Positions 48,115-58,228 of a stretch of DNA of 64,000 bases are shown here, in pieces. Origin of the DNA: Tetradesmus obliquus. Its lineage: Eukaryota; Chlorophyta; Chlorophyceae; Sphaeropleales; Scenedesmaceae. Position 1 is the first letter of the stretch; each line of letters starts with the position of its first letter. Location: contig CP126204.1 of NCBI GenBank assembly GCA_030272155.1, positions 1,603,501 through 1,667,500 on the forward strand, read 5' to 3'. The notes beneath the pieces were generated by a model that was given only the letters and a program-made list of their open reading frames with translations, did not search any database and had not been told where the DNA came from. The translations under genes were made by a program, and so were the position numbers.

Positions 48115-48281
48115 AGCAGCGGTTGCTCAGTGGGTGGCATGGTGAATGTAAGCCCTTTTGCCAATAGCAGCAATGTTGCCAGCCACCTGAGGCGCTGTGA
48201 CGACAACGCGCGGAAGTCTCGACGTCCTGGGCGCTGCTACTGCTGTTTGAGCTGCAGGAACGACTCAGGGATGGGCGCCAT
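44005..48281 (-). CDS. MYND-finger protein with polyglutamine tracts, multi-exon, with two frame lesions
   Basis: Proposed exons: 48281-47871, 47619-47185, 46935-45499 and 45308-44005. The C-terminus carries a MYND zinc finger (CNNPSCGGF...CRCRYCSAACQKGDWKRHKGAC), a protein-interaction domain. The rest is Leu/Ala-rich and helical with polyGln runs encoded by CAG tracts, typical of a large chlorophycean family of unknown function. The last intron (GTGGGT...CTGCAG, 190 nt) is well supported by phase. Lesions: if the ATG at 48281 is the start, TAG at 48239 interrupts a CAG run after 14 codons; within exon 3 the frame changes at a GCGCGC run (46652-46657), and the exon is 1 nt out of the required phase. 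Either the gene is decaying, these are sequence errors, or an intron was missed. The donors at 47871 and 47185 are weak. Confidence 0.65.
48061..48112. repeat. (CTG)n tract, polyGln-coding on the minus strand
   Basis: About 17 triplets in exon 1 of the MYND gene encode a Gln run. Similar tracts at 45783-45835 and 46265-46296 encode Gln in exon 3. Confidence 0.85.
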
Positions 48282-48299
48282 GCTGACTTCGGCTGAGTG

Positions 48300-49220
48300 C
48301 AGAGATGCGATTCATAAGCATTGAACAACAGGCTAGAAGGGAAAGTGCAGTTGCGGGCTGAGTGCTCGGACTTTGCTGCTGCTGCAGCCAACAAATCCGT
48401 GTTGGCTGTGTGCAATGTTCAATGAACAGATTCAATCGTACAGTCGCATTTAGCAAGCTTCCATTACACGAAAATACATGCTGCTCTTAGCAGCCAAGAC
48501 CGGTTTCGCCCTTGCTGAAGGGGGTCAGCATGGTGTGTTGTCACTACAATTCAAGATGCCAGTAACATGTTACAGCTAGACCCACATCATTGACCGCCGC
48601 TGCCGGAACTCCATTTGGCTAAGCTGGACAGTTCATATATTCATCATGGTGGCGACTTCTCGCAGCACCTGCTGTGCTTCCACACATGCCATGTCACATG
48701 GAGTCCATGATGGACACAGGCCGCCCGGCGGCAGTGCGGCGGCCGCAGACATGCCATACCGTTGAGCAGGCCGGCTGCGCACAAGCTGTACCAGTGTTGC
48801 TGTCAGGCAATTTACATGACATGCAGCACAACCCACACCGCACCAAATAAAGTGCCTCCTGCTGCATCACTCAGTCGTCTACATTCTGGTGCCATTGGCG
48901 GTTGGTAGCCCTACAAGGCTGCATAACTTCTGCATCACAGGCTGTGTTTCACCAATCATGATTTAACAACAAGTCACCAGAGCCACTGCTGTGCCGCTGC
49001 TCTGCTCACATAAACAGTTTTGACTCTACTCAGAAGTAGGACTCAATCTTGACATGCCACCCCCTCCCCACCCCCCTGTAGTTGAGAAGAGGGGTAGTAA
49101 TGTTGCAGTACAGTTGAAGCTTCACTTAACCATGTTTTTGCTTGTTGGCTGCCACTGGGTACCACAACCATACATCACAGCTCTCACAGCCGACTGCGGC
49201 CATGGAACCCAGCTGCCAGC
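48300..49220. other. Intergenic region, nothing recognised
   Basis: Upstream of the minus-strand MYND gene and downstream of gene E. No ORF with a recognisable domain, no RNA gene and no mobile element are seen. Confidence 0.4.
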
Positions 49221-49221
49221 C

Positions 49222-49510
49222 TCACCCTCATCGCGCTACAAACGCCTTGTGGTCAATCACTCCTGCGCAACTCAAAATCCTGCCCAGCCATCACCCGAGA
49301 ATCAATCAGCAACAGTAACCCTCACCGCCTAGGCCTCACAGACGCCTTGCCACTACACATCTTGCAAGGCGCAAACTCCAGCCTAGGCATCAACCAAATA
49401 CCACTGGCTTGGCCACAACTGTGGCACAGCCGCCACCCTCACCGCTTCACAAACGCCTTGCCGACAAACATCTTGCGCGGCAAATACGCCAGGCTTGCCA
49501 TCACCCGTTC
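49222..49510 (-). repeat. Three decayed copies of gene E's final coding segment
   Basis: The last ~75 bp of gene E (49602-49679, core ACAAAGGCCTTGTCGTCAAA and CTGCCATCACCCG) recur with increasing divergence at about 49434-49508, 49316-49393 and 49222-49300. Spacing is irregular (roughly 170, 115 and 95 bp). Confidence 0.75.
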
Positions 49511-49606
49511 AAAAATACAGCCTTCACCCTCACCGCTTCACACACACAATCTTGAGTTTCCACAAGAACCCTGGCCCGTCTGGGGAGCCACCTACAGCCG
49601 TCACCC

Positions 49607-50677
49607 TCAACGCTTCACAAAGGCCTTGTCGTCAAACACCTTGCGCGGCGTAAACTCCAGCCCTGCCATCACCCGCCCATTGCGCGGCTGCACCTTCCAC
49701 TCGCCCCGTATGGGGTCGTACACGCCCTGGCTGGCAGGCAGCGGCACGCGCTTGGTGTGGCTGAAGCCAGCGCTGCTGCGGTCAAAGCTGAGGCCGTTGG
49801 GTGCTGCCTCGCGCTGTGCAAAGGCCTGGCTCTTGGGCGGCACGCGCCACTCGTGGCGCAGCACGTCGTACGTGCCCCTGTATTACAAGCAGAAGGATAT
49901 GAGTGCGGGAAGAGGCGAGGGAGCGTTAGCTGCGAGCTCTCGCTGGTCTGGCGAGCCCGCCAGACGCTGTGCAGGGGTACCCTGCTCCAGCTGCAGCAGG
50001 ATCTTGTAGTCATCCTGCGACCTGATCAGCGCCATCATATCACGCTGCTGTGAGTGCCGCTTCTGTAAGCGTGCAAGCAGCGCGGCACTGAACTGCGCGC
50101 CAGGAATGTAGCCCTTTGCTGCCTCCTCCCCTTCACTGCCGAGGCATGCCCATATCTGCTGCAGCACAACATGCGCATCTGAACCAGTCTTGCAGAGATC
50201 TGCCAGCAGGTTAATTAGCATCTCAGGTGTTACATTTTCTGGCCGCAGCTTGCGCTCCAGACCATGCAGCTGTGTTTTAGCTACCTGCTTGTACAGCAAG
50301 TATGGCTCACCCCTGTCACCCGTGTACAAGTCTGCTCCCGCACTGCTGCTGCCCTTGCCTGCTGCAACGTAAGCCATGCTGCTGTGGTAAGCTGCCGCTG
50401 ATACGTGCTGCTTGAACAAGGGATTGCTAAACTCTATATCGCTTGCTGCAACTGCACTGTAGTAGGAGTCTTGTGTCAGGGGCGTGCTGAGCCCTGGACT
50501 GCTGGTGTCACTGCTGACACTGTCCAACTGACCAGACTGTTGCCTGGATGCAAGTGCTAGTTGTGCAGCGTGCTGCTGTATATACTGATATTGATCTTCT
50601 AACGGGCCTGCAACGGCTGGCAGAGCATGTTGCGAACGAGTACCGTACTGGTGCTGACGGTCCAGAGTTACACCCAC
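49607..50677 (-). CDS. Gene E: unidentified conserved-looking protein, 5' end incomplete
   Basis: Two exons are proposed: 50677-50022 and 49877-49607, with a 144-nt intron (GTCGCA...TACAG) that gives whole codons overall (309 including stop). The C-terminal part has two related segments, GTYDVLRHEWRV and GVYDPIRGEWKV, so it contains an internal repeat. The N-terminal part is Ser/Gln-rich, followed by a helical region (MLINLLADLCKTGSDAHVVL). No domain is recognised. The frame opens without an ATG near 50677 (GTG there), so an upstream exon probably holds the start. The donor is non-consensus at +3, so the junction is tentative. Confidence 0.6.
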
Positions 50678-50719
50678 GCGTCGCTGCCTACTGGCACAGC
50701 CACTGAAGGCTGATGCTCA

Positions 50720-51553
50720 GACGGCAACTGAAAAATAAACAGCTGAAACACCGAGCGCTGCAAGTACTTTTAAGCTATGCTTGGCCACGTCGGCCCTGCC
50801 CGCTCGCCTGACCGGTCTGCTCCAAGTCGGCAAGCGAGGAGGAAAGGTGGTCCTTGGTATAAGAAAGCTGATCTAGGCGGCCTATGATGGCTGCTCGGAC
50901 TGCTTGTCTGGGCGCCATGGCCTGTCTAGTAGACAGTGTCTACGCCAGTTCGCTAAGCTTAGCTAGGGCTTGCATCACTTGGTTTCATCTTACTCATTGA
51001 TTGAGCTCCCTGAAACAACAGTGTATCTGTGTTCGTGGGACAAGAGGCGGTAATGTCGAGGCTTGAAATGATTACGACAAGGGCTGCTGTAGCATACTTG
51101 CCGTACCTCTTCCGACTCCTGAGATGATACCAAGGACCCCGGGCTGACCCCGGTGCCCCGGATAAATCCTGCCTTCCGACAGCCTTCCATGCCATTTGGG
51201 CTTAAGCCCTAAGACTCGCTCGCTGCGAACTCGCCATGCCATGCCAATTGACAAGCAAATGCCAATCGATCGTCGACGTCAAATGCATGTAGGCATGCTG
51301 AAATGGCATGAACGCTCGCTATCGTAGGTGAATGCAACATCATTGACCCTGCTCTGGTGACAACCAGCCAGGTGGCCTGGCTACAGTCCCAGGAACAGCA
51401 CAGTACGCTCTGCTGGCAACACTGCTAGTCGAGAGAATTCGCATACGAGGCCAGATCTAGCGTCAGGGACACCTGGCCAGGTAACCATGGTTACGCCAGC
51501 CTTAAACACACACCGTACAAAACAACAACACATTCAACAATGTAGAGGAATTC
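50720..51553. other. Upstream flank of gene E and left flank of the copia insertion
   Basis: No gene recognised. The sequence runs into the AAAAC target-site duplication of the copia element. Confidence 0.4.
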
Positions 51554-51558
51554 AAAAC

Positions 51559-51934
51559 TGTTGAGAATCAGTGTTGTCTTGGCCTGTATTCTCGCTGACA
51601 GCATGTTACCCCCAGCAGTGCTCAACCTGAGCACTGCCCTGTTTGACAGTCTTACATATGACAGCACATACTTGTTCCTACCTGCTTTACATGTTGATAT
51701 GTTCGTATTGTGATATGCTCCCAGTACGATCAAAGGCCCCCGGCAATGACTAATGTGCCGGGGCGACTAATAGAGCGGGAAGCCTCCACGGTCAGCTTCC
51801 TGCATAATCCCGGCTCCAGCCGAGGCATAGACGGACTATATAAGTCCCTAACTCTGTATTCAACTGTAACGTGCCTACTCCTGAGCCTTCGTCTCTACCT
51901 AAGTCTACTCCACACAAGGCCGTATCCTTTAACA
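51559..51934 (+). repeat. 5' LTR of copia element
   Basis: 376 bp, starting TGTTGAGAATCAG and ending CCTTTAACA. A TATA box lies inside the perfect inverted repeat GGACTATATAAGTCC (51834-51848), the likely U3 promoter. Confidence 0.95.
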
Positions 51935-51946
51935 GGTTATGAGCCC
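51935..51946 (+). promoter_or_regulatory. Primer-binding site: half-tRNA (initiator Met) type
   Basis: GGTTATGAGCCC begins directly after the 5' LTR. It is complementary to GGGCTCATAACC, the anticodon stem-loop sequence of a eukaryotic initiator tRNA-Met, not to a tRNA 3' end. This matches the internal half-tRNA priming known for Drosophila copia and proposed for Volvox Osser. Confidence 0.75.
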
Positions 51947-52769
51947 ATATCACGCTCCACTGCGCAACACACTCGACTTCAACACAGTAGACTACACCTC
52001 AGCCCATCGCTTCCCTATCTTTCCAGCTCAGCTTAGCCAACAGGCATCGTTCACAGGCCGAGCCCCTCGTCTACCCTCCAGGCCGGCCCCTCGACCTTCC
52101 AGTCATCGTTCGCTGGACTTCTACATCAACTGCGACCTTATCTGAGTATCTTGAGAATATCAGCAGTCTTATTACTGTGGCAACAGGCCGCCTTCGACCC
52201 TGCAGCACCTTATCAGGCTGCCTTTGTCAGAACAGCACTAGCAGCACCATACCGGGCTGCCTTTGATAAATTGCACGTGGATCTACAGCTCAGCACGGCT
52301 GCAGCCTTTGCCTCAATATCCACCCTCGCAGCTCAGCAGCCCTGCATCGCTGCCTTCGAGAAGTTCAGTGACAGCTTCGCAGCTGCCTTCGACCCGAGCC
52401 AACTTTCAAACCAATTCAAGACTCGGCAGCACAGCAATTCAGCCTCTAGCAACCCTGCTTCTTGAGTACACCTAAGCCTCGGTACCGCTGCTCTGTCCTT
52501 CGTTGCGCCCGCAGGAGACCTACCGGCTACGACTCTCCCGGTTCCGCAACAAGGCGCCCTCCGTGTCTCCCGCACCGGGAACCCAAGCACACGGTCAGGG
52601 TGGACTACCACAGAGCCTACCAGGCCTCGGCTACCAGACCAATTACCCGTACCAGTCAGCTCCCAGTCAGCCCACAGTCAGCTGCAGCTAACGCTGCAGC
52701 GCTGCAGCCCATCGCTGCAGTTCCAGCAACCTGACTGCAGCACCCCAGCTGCAACTCAGCTAGCCCAAC

Positions 52770-55700
52770 ATGAACGAGCTCGGCCTCACCGCAGGCCTGC
52801 GAGTTCAATTTGGCAAAGTGCACCACTCAGAGTGGAAAAGGCACGTAGAGTCCCACGCAGACGCCAAGGGATGGCTCTCAGCCCTCACCACAGCTAACGA
52901 TCCCAACTCTGGCAAAGTGCTGTACCTCATACAGACCTCCCTGGACAGCCAAACCACAGCGCTGACCATCAGCTGCAGGACCGCCAAGGACCTGTACGAC
53001 AAGCTGAACGCGCTGTACCAGTCCAGCAGCATTGCGCAGACCCAGCAGCTGACCAAGGCATTCGTCAACGCTGAGCAGCAGCCCGGCGAGAAGGTGGAGG
53101 GCTGGGGAGCGCGCCTGGGCATGTGCCAGGCAGACCTGGCGGCAGCAGGAGCACCTGTAACAGACGCACAGGTGGCAAAGATCTTCCTGGCCGGCCTGCT
53201 GCCCATGTTCGACATCCCCAAGAGCCACTTCATCAACGAGAGGCAGCTGCCCAGCGTCATTGACATGCTGCCAAAGCTCATGGAGTGGCAGTCCCTCAAG
53301 GAGCGCACTGCAGACGAGCCGCTGCAGGCCCAGGCCTACTTCACACCAAGCAGCAGCGGCAGCTATGCTGCCCGCGGCAGCAGCAGCTCCTTTGGCCATA
53401 CCGCCCGCCGCAGCAGCAGCCCCTTCAGCCACTCTGGCCGCAGCAGCAGCTCCTTCCACCAGCGCAGCAGCAGCTCCTCAAGCAGCAGGCCGCACTCCAA
53501 CAGTGACGGGCAAGCACCACGCCTCTGCCTCTACTGCCACAAGCCCGGCCACGACATCGCTGTTTGCCGTTCACGCATCGCAGCAGAGCAGCGCAAGGGC
53601 AGCTCCAGCAGCTCCAGCAGGCCCAAGCACGTGCACTTCAACAGGCACGCTGACAACACCAGCAGCCGGCCCTCAACACCCAAGGGCGGCAGCCGCAAGA
53701 AGTCACAGGAGCCTGTCCTGTGGATGGCAGCAGCACAGCCAGTGGGCAGCATTGATGAGTGGTTTGTGGACACCGCCTGCACCTGGAGCGTCACCGGCTA
53801 CGAGTTGCTGATCGAGAACCCAACGCCCAGCAGCATGGAGATCACCCTGGGCGACGGCAGCACGGTGAAGGCCCTGTGCAAGGGAGACGTGACCCTCATC
53901 GACACGCCGGGCCACCGCAAGACAGTGCTGCGCAACGTGCACTATGTCCCTGGCTTTACCGCCAACCTGCTGTCCTTCAGCGCCATTGCCAAGGCAGGCG
54001 CCTACATCCAGTCCAGCCCCTACTCCAGCCGGCTGCACATCTTCCAGGACGATGACCTGATCATCACGGCAGAGGAGCACACTGCCACAGGCATTCCGTT
54101 CTTCCACAGCCGCATTGCGGCCAGCAAGAGCATCAGCCTCGCCGCCGCAGCATCCAAGGTGACGGCGGAGACCTGGCACAACCGCTTCGGCCACCTGGGC
54201 TACGACAGCATGGCCAGGCTGGTGGCGGAGGACATGGTCAAGGGCATCAACCTCACACCTGAGGACTTCGCAGCAGCAGACAGCGCCTGCGACGCCTGTG
54301 CTGTCGGCAAGTTCACACGTGGCCCCTTCAGGACATCTGCCAACAAAACCTCCAGCCCGCTGCAGCTGCTGCACTCCGACATCTGCGGCCCCATCCGCAT
54401 CCCAAGTCCGGGCAACGCACGCTTCTTCATCACCCTGGTGGACGACTACACCAGCTACTCCTTCGTGCGGCCCCTCCAGCACAAGTCAGAGGCAGCGCTC
54501 TTCATTGAGAACCACATCACGCTGCTGGAGAACCAGACAGGCCTGCAAGTCAAGGCCTTCCGCAGCGACAACGGGCGCGAGTACGCCAACTCCACCCTGA
54601 AGAGCTACCTCGCAAGCAAGGGCATCATCTACCAGCCATCCATGGCCTACACACCCGAGCAGAACGGTGTGGCGGAGCGCATCAACAGGACGCTGCTGTC
54701 CAAGGCAATCCCCATGCTAGAAGCCTCCGGCCTCGAGCCCAGGTATTGGGCGGAGACCCTCATGGCCAGCAACTACGTGCGAGTCCGCTCACCTGTGGCA
54801 GGCAAGCCCCTCACACCATACGAGGCGCTGTTCAACGTGAAGCCTGATGTGTCACACCTCGCCACCTTCGGCTGCCAGGCCTACTACAGCGTACCCCGCA
54901 TTCTGCGTAACAACAAGTTCTCGCCCCCAGCAGCACGCGCCATCATGGTGGGCTATGCAGCGCAGGGCAAGGGCTACAGGCTACTCACAGGCAACGGCAG
55001 CATCCTGGAGCGTGCGAGCGTGACCTTCAATGAGAAGCACTTCCCTGCCAAGAGCAGCAGCAGCAGCAGCTACCGCAGCCTGCTGCTGCCTAACCTGCGT
55101 GACATCCTCGCTGGAGAGCCCTCCTCAGTGCCCCGCACACCCGCACCGGCAGCAGTTCCTGCACCCGAGCCGGCAGCAGCTGCTGCACCCGAGCCACCAG
55201 GGCCCGCCTACAGCACGCGCTCACGCACCAACACAGCGCTCGCAGCAACAGCACTTGCCCCAGAGCCCCAGAACTACAAGGAGGCAACCAGTCGCCCAGA
55301 TGCCCCGCTCTGGGTCGACGCTATGAACACAGAGATACAGGGCATCCGCTCCAACGGCACCTGGGTGCTGGGCTTCCCACCACCTGGCACCAAGGTGCTC
55401 GACACAAAGTGGACCTTCAAGCTCAAGCGCAACAGCGACGGCAGCACCGAGCGCCGCAAGGCCCGCGTGGTAGCCAAGGGCTTCCAGCAGCAGGAAGGGC
55501 GCGACTACTTCGAGATCTTCGCACCAGTGGGCAAGTACACCAGCATGCGCGCCCTCACCGCCAAGGCAGCAGCAGAGGACCTGATCATCCACAACATTGA
55601 CTTCTCATCCGCCTTCCTGAACGGCACCCTGGAGGAGGAGGTGTGGATCAGGCAGCCCGAGGGCTACGTTGAAGGCAAGCCAGGCATGGCCTGCAAGCTC

Positions 55701-56804
55701 GTCAAGTCCCTATACGGCCTCAAGCAGGCGCCGCGCGTCTGGCACCTGAACCTGGACGACATCATCCAGGAGAAGGGCTTCAAGCCCTCAGAGGCAGACC
55801 CGTGCCTCTACCACTACACCGGCAGCGAGTACCACCCGGAGACATACCTGCTGGTGTACGTGGACGACGTGGCCATCTACACCAAGTCCCAGGAGAGCGC
55901 CGACGCCCTCATCAGCTACTTCAGCAGCAAGTACAAGCTGCGCGACCTCGGAGCAGCAGAGCAGTTCCTGGGCATCAGCATCACGCGCCAGCCCACCGGC
56001 ATCAAACTGGCTCAGGAGCGCATGATCAACGACCTGGCGGCCAAGTACGGCATGGAGAACAGCAACGGGCGCCTCCTGCCCATGAGCCCCGGCACCAAGC
56101 TCACCAAGGATGAAGACAGCGAGCCGCTGGACACCAGCAAGTACCCGTACGCAACACTGGTGGGCGCGCTGCTGTACCTGGCAAACTGCACACGCCCGGA
56201 CATCGCCTACCCAGTCGGTGTCTTGGCGCGCTTCATGGCCAACCCCAGGATGAGCCACTGGCAGGCAGCCAAGGGCGTGCTGCGCTACCTGGCAGGCACC
56301 AGCACCTACGGCCTCAACTACAGCAAGGCCGGCAGCAGCAGCACCCTCATCGGCTACACAGACAGCGACTTCGCTGGCGATGCAGACACTCGCCGCTCCA
56401 CAGCAGGCTTCACCTTCATCAAGGGCAACGCAGCAATCTGCTGGCAGAGCAAGCGCCAGCCAACAGTGGCCACATCCACCACCGAGGCTGAGTACATGGG
56501 AGCAGCCACATCAGTCAAAGAGGCACTGTGGCTGGGCGTGCTGCACCGCGACATCGGCTACAACATCACCACCGTGGAGATCAAGGCAGACAACCAGTCC
56601 GCACTGGCCATCCTGCACAACCCGGTGACCTCAGGCCGCGCCAAGCACATCGACGTGGCCTACCACTTTGCTCGCGAGCGCGTGCAGCGCGGCGACATCA
56701 GCTTCAGCTACATCAGCACCAACGAGATGACAGCAGACATCATGACCAAGGCACTGCCAGCACCCAAGTTTGAGTACTGCAGGCGCCAGATGGGAGTGTT
56801 TTAG
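52770..56804 (+). CDS. Copia Gag-Pol polyprotein (1,344 aa)
   Basis: One open frame encodes all functions for reverse transcription and integration. Gag of the UBN2 type is at residues ~45-180, followed by a Ser-rich linker. A CCHC zinc knuckle C-x2-C-x4-H-x4-C is at 253-266. Aspartic protease is at about 332 (FVDTACTWS; the family usually has D-S/T-G). The integrase zinc-binding residues are H470, H475, C507 and C510, and the integrase triad is D537, D600 (RSDNGREY) and E636. Reverse transcriptase carries YVDDV near 1030, and RNase H carries YTDSDFAG near 1195 and TKAL near the end. The order INT-RT-RH is diagnostic of Ty1/copia. No stops or frameshifts are seen. The codon use is GC-richer than the neighbouring genes. 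Confidence 0.97.
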   Translation: MNELGLTAGLRVQFGKVHHSEWKRHVESHADAKGWLSALTTANDPNSGKVLYLIQTSLDSQTTALTISCRTAKDLYDKLNALYQSSSIAQTQQLTKAFVNAEQQPGEKVEGWGARLGMCQADLAAAGAPVTDAQVAKIFLAGLLPMFDIPKSHFINERQLPSVIDMLPKLMEWQSLKERTADEPLQAQAYFTPSSSGSYAARGSSSSFGHTARRSSSPFSHSGRSSSSFHQRSSSSSSSRPHSNSDGQAPRLCLYCHKPGHDIAVCRSRIAAEQRKGSSSSSSRPKHVHFNRHADNTSSRPSTPKGGSRKKSQEPVLWMAAAQPVGSIDEWFVDTACTWSVTGYELLIENPTPSSMEITLGDGSTVKALCKGDVTLIDTPGHRKTVLRNVHYVPGFTANLLSFSAIAKAGAYIQSSPYSSRLHIFQDDDLIITAEEHTATGIPFFHSRIAASKSISLAAAASKVTAETWHNRFGHLGYDSMARLVAEDMVKGINLTPEDFAAADSACDACAVGKFTRGPFRTSANKTSSPLQLLHSDICGPIRIPSPGNARFFITLVDDYTSYSFVRPLQHKSEAALFIENHITLLENQTGLQVKAFRSDNGREYANSTLKSYLASKGIIYQPSMAYTPEQNGVAERINRTLLSKAIPMLEASGLEPRYWAETLMASNYVRVRSPVAGKPLTPYEALFNVKPDVSHLATFGCQAYYSVPRILRNNKFSPPAARAIMVGYAAQGKGYRLLTGNGSILERASVTFNEKHFPAKSSSSSSYRSLLLPNLRDILAGEPSSVPRTPAPAAVPAPEPAAAAAPEPPGPAYSTRSRTNTALAATALAPEPQNYKEATSRPDAPLWVDAMNTEIQGIRSNGTWVLGFPPPGTKVLDTKWTFKLKRNSDGSTERRKARVVAKGFQQQEGRDYFEIFAPVGKYTSMRALTAKAAAEDLIIHNIDFSSAFLNGTLEEEVWIRQPEGYVEGKPGMACKLVKSLYGLKQAPRVWHLNLDDIIQEKGFKPSEADPCLYHYTGSEYHPETYLLVYVDDVAIYTKSQESADALISYFSSKYKLRDLGAAEQFLGISITRQPTGIKLAQERMINDLAAKYGMENSNGRLLPMSPGTKLTKDEDSEPLDTSKYPYATLVGALLYLANCTRPDIAYPVGVLARFMANPRMSHWQAAKGVLRYLAGTSTYGLNYSKAGSSSTLIGYTDSDFAGDADTRRSTAGFTFIKGNAAICWQSKRQPTVATSTTEAEYMGAATSVKEALWLGVLHRDIGYNITTVEIKADNQSALAILHNPVTSGRAKHIDVAYHFARERVQRGDISFSYISTNEMTADIMTKALPAPKFEYCRRQMGVF

Positions 56805-57028
56805 AGCTCCGAGGGAGCTTAGGTTACGAGGGAGTCCAGAGTCCCTTTTCCTCTGCACCAGCTAGCAGTGCGTGGATGCAATCCGCACGGGCATACGGCG
56901 CACGTGCTCTCACGGCGCTGCTGGTAGCCAGCATGATTAGATTTAGCTTGTATGATTTGTCGAAAGGTCACACAATGCCTACACAGTTTCAATCAGTCAC
57001 TGTACGTGTCACGCTAGAATGTCAGGCC

Positions 57029-57038
57029 AACGAGGGAG
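57029..57038 (+). promoter_or_regulatory. Polypurine tract of copia element
   Basis: The purine-rich AACGAGGGAG abuts the 3' LTR, where plus-strand DNA synthesis would start. A similar ACGAGGGAG occurs at about 56825. Confidence 0.55.
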
Positions 57039-57414
57039 TGTTGAGAATCAGTGTTGTCTTGGCCTGTATTCTCGCTGACAGCATGTTACCCCCAGCAGTG
57101 CTCAACCTGAGCACTGCCCTGTTTGACAGTCTTACATATGACAGCACATACTTGTTCCTACCTGCTTTACATGTTGATATGTTCGTATTGTGATATGCTC
57201 CCAGTACGATCAAAGGCCCCCGGCAATGACTAATGTGCCGGGGCGACTAATAGAGCGGGAAGCTTCCACGGTCAGCTTCCTGCATAATCCCGGCTCCAGC
57301 CGAGGCATAGACGGACTATATAAGTCCCTAACTCTGTATTCAACTGTAACGTGCCTACTCCTGAGCCTTCGTCTCTACCTAAGTCTACTCCACACAAGGC
57401 CGTATCCTTTAACA
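57039..57414 (+). repeat. 3' LTR of copia element
   Basis: 376 bp, one substitution from the 5' LTR (57264), followed directly by the AAAAC target-site duplication. Confidence 0.95.
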
Positions 57415-57419
57415 AAAAC

Positions 57420-58228
57420 CTCACCAAATGGATCATACAACACCCATGATGACTCATGCAGGGCACACCCTACAGCATGTCGAAGGCGGCCATCAGCAAT
57501 ATACATCACCTTTAACATATGTAGACATCGCATGATGTGCATCAAGTGCACGGTGCACAAGGAGGACTCAGAAATCATATTGTTTGACAAACCGTGGTCA
57601 CCGCGAACAAGCCGCCGGTGTGCGGAGCACACTTTCATCGCAAATCGTGGCATGCACCAACACCCTGCTCCACAGTATAACTTGCGCGCGCACACGCCCA
57701 GATTACGGGAAAAGCGTAATCCATGACAAACCCGAGCAAGAGCGCACGACATCATGCACTACTGATATGTATCAAATGCTTGCTACTCAGCCAAGCAATG
57801 AGGTCCCCAATGCAGTTGATCACAAAATCACACTAGCGTCCTCACAGAGACGACGCTGTCAGAGGATGCAGCAAAGCAACCTCCCCTCTGTCAGAGGTTG
57901 CAACACGGATACCTCACATGTGTCTGAACTTCGAGAGACACAACAATGCGCCACGTGCATGAGACATGTGTCGAACTTCACACAACCTCAGCACCCTCCT
58001 CAAATCCCATAATCAGCACGCAGGACAGCACAAGGGCCTCTGCATAACCATCACTGTTCCCAAGCTTTGGGGGGGACCACAGCAAACCACAGCGATGCAT
58101 AGAGGATCATACTCTGCCCTGCAAGCCTCGACTGCAACGAACATATGCATGGTCTGCTTTGTAACTGCGGTGGCGCTATCCACGAGGACAGGATATCATC
58201 AGCATGGTAAGAGCATGCTTGCCACATA
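57420..58228. other. Right flank of copia element, no gene recognised
   Basis: Short ORFs only; nothing in them is recognisable. Confidence 0.4.

Larger units (their letters stand above)
51559..57414 (+). mobile_element. Complete Ty1/copia LTR retrotransposon
   Basis: The 5' LTR is 51559-51934 and the 3' LTR 57039-57414, both 376 bp with TG...CA ends, flanked by AAAAC (51554-51558 and 57415-57419). The LTRs differ at one base (C at 51784, T at 57264), so the insertion is very young. Inside are a primer-binding site, an 835-bp leader, a single uninterrupted Gag-Pol frame and a purine-rich tract. It appears complete. Confidence 0.97.

Noticed and set aside
48237-48239. Reassigned code with TAG read as Gln
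   Set aside because: The copia frame and gene A end at TAG after complete C-termini, so TAG acts as a stop here.
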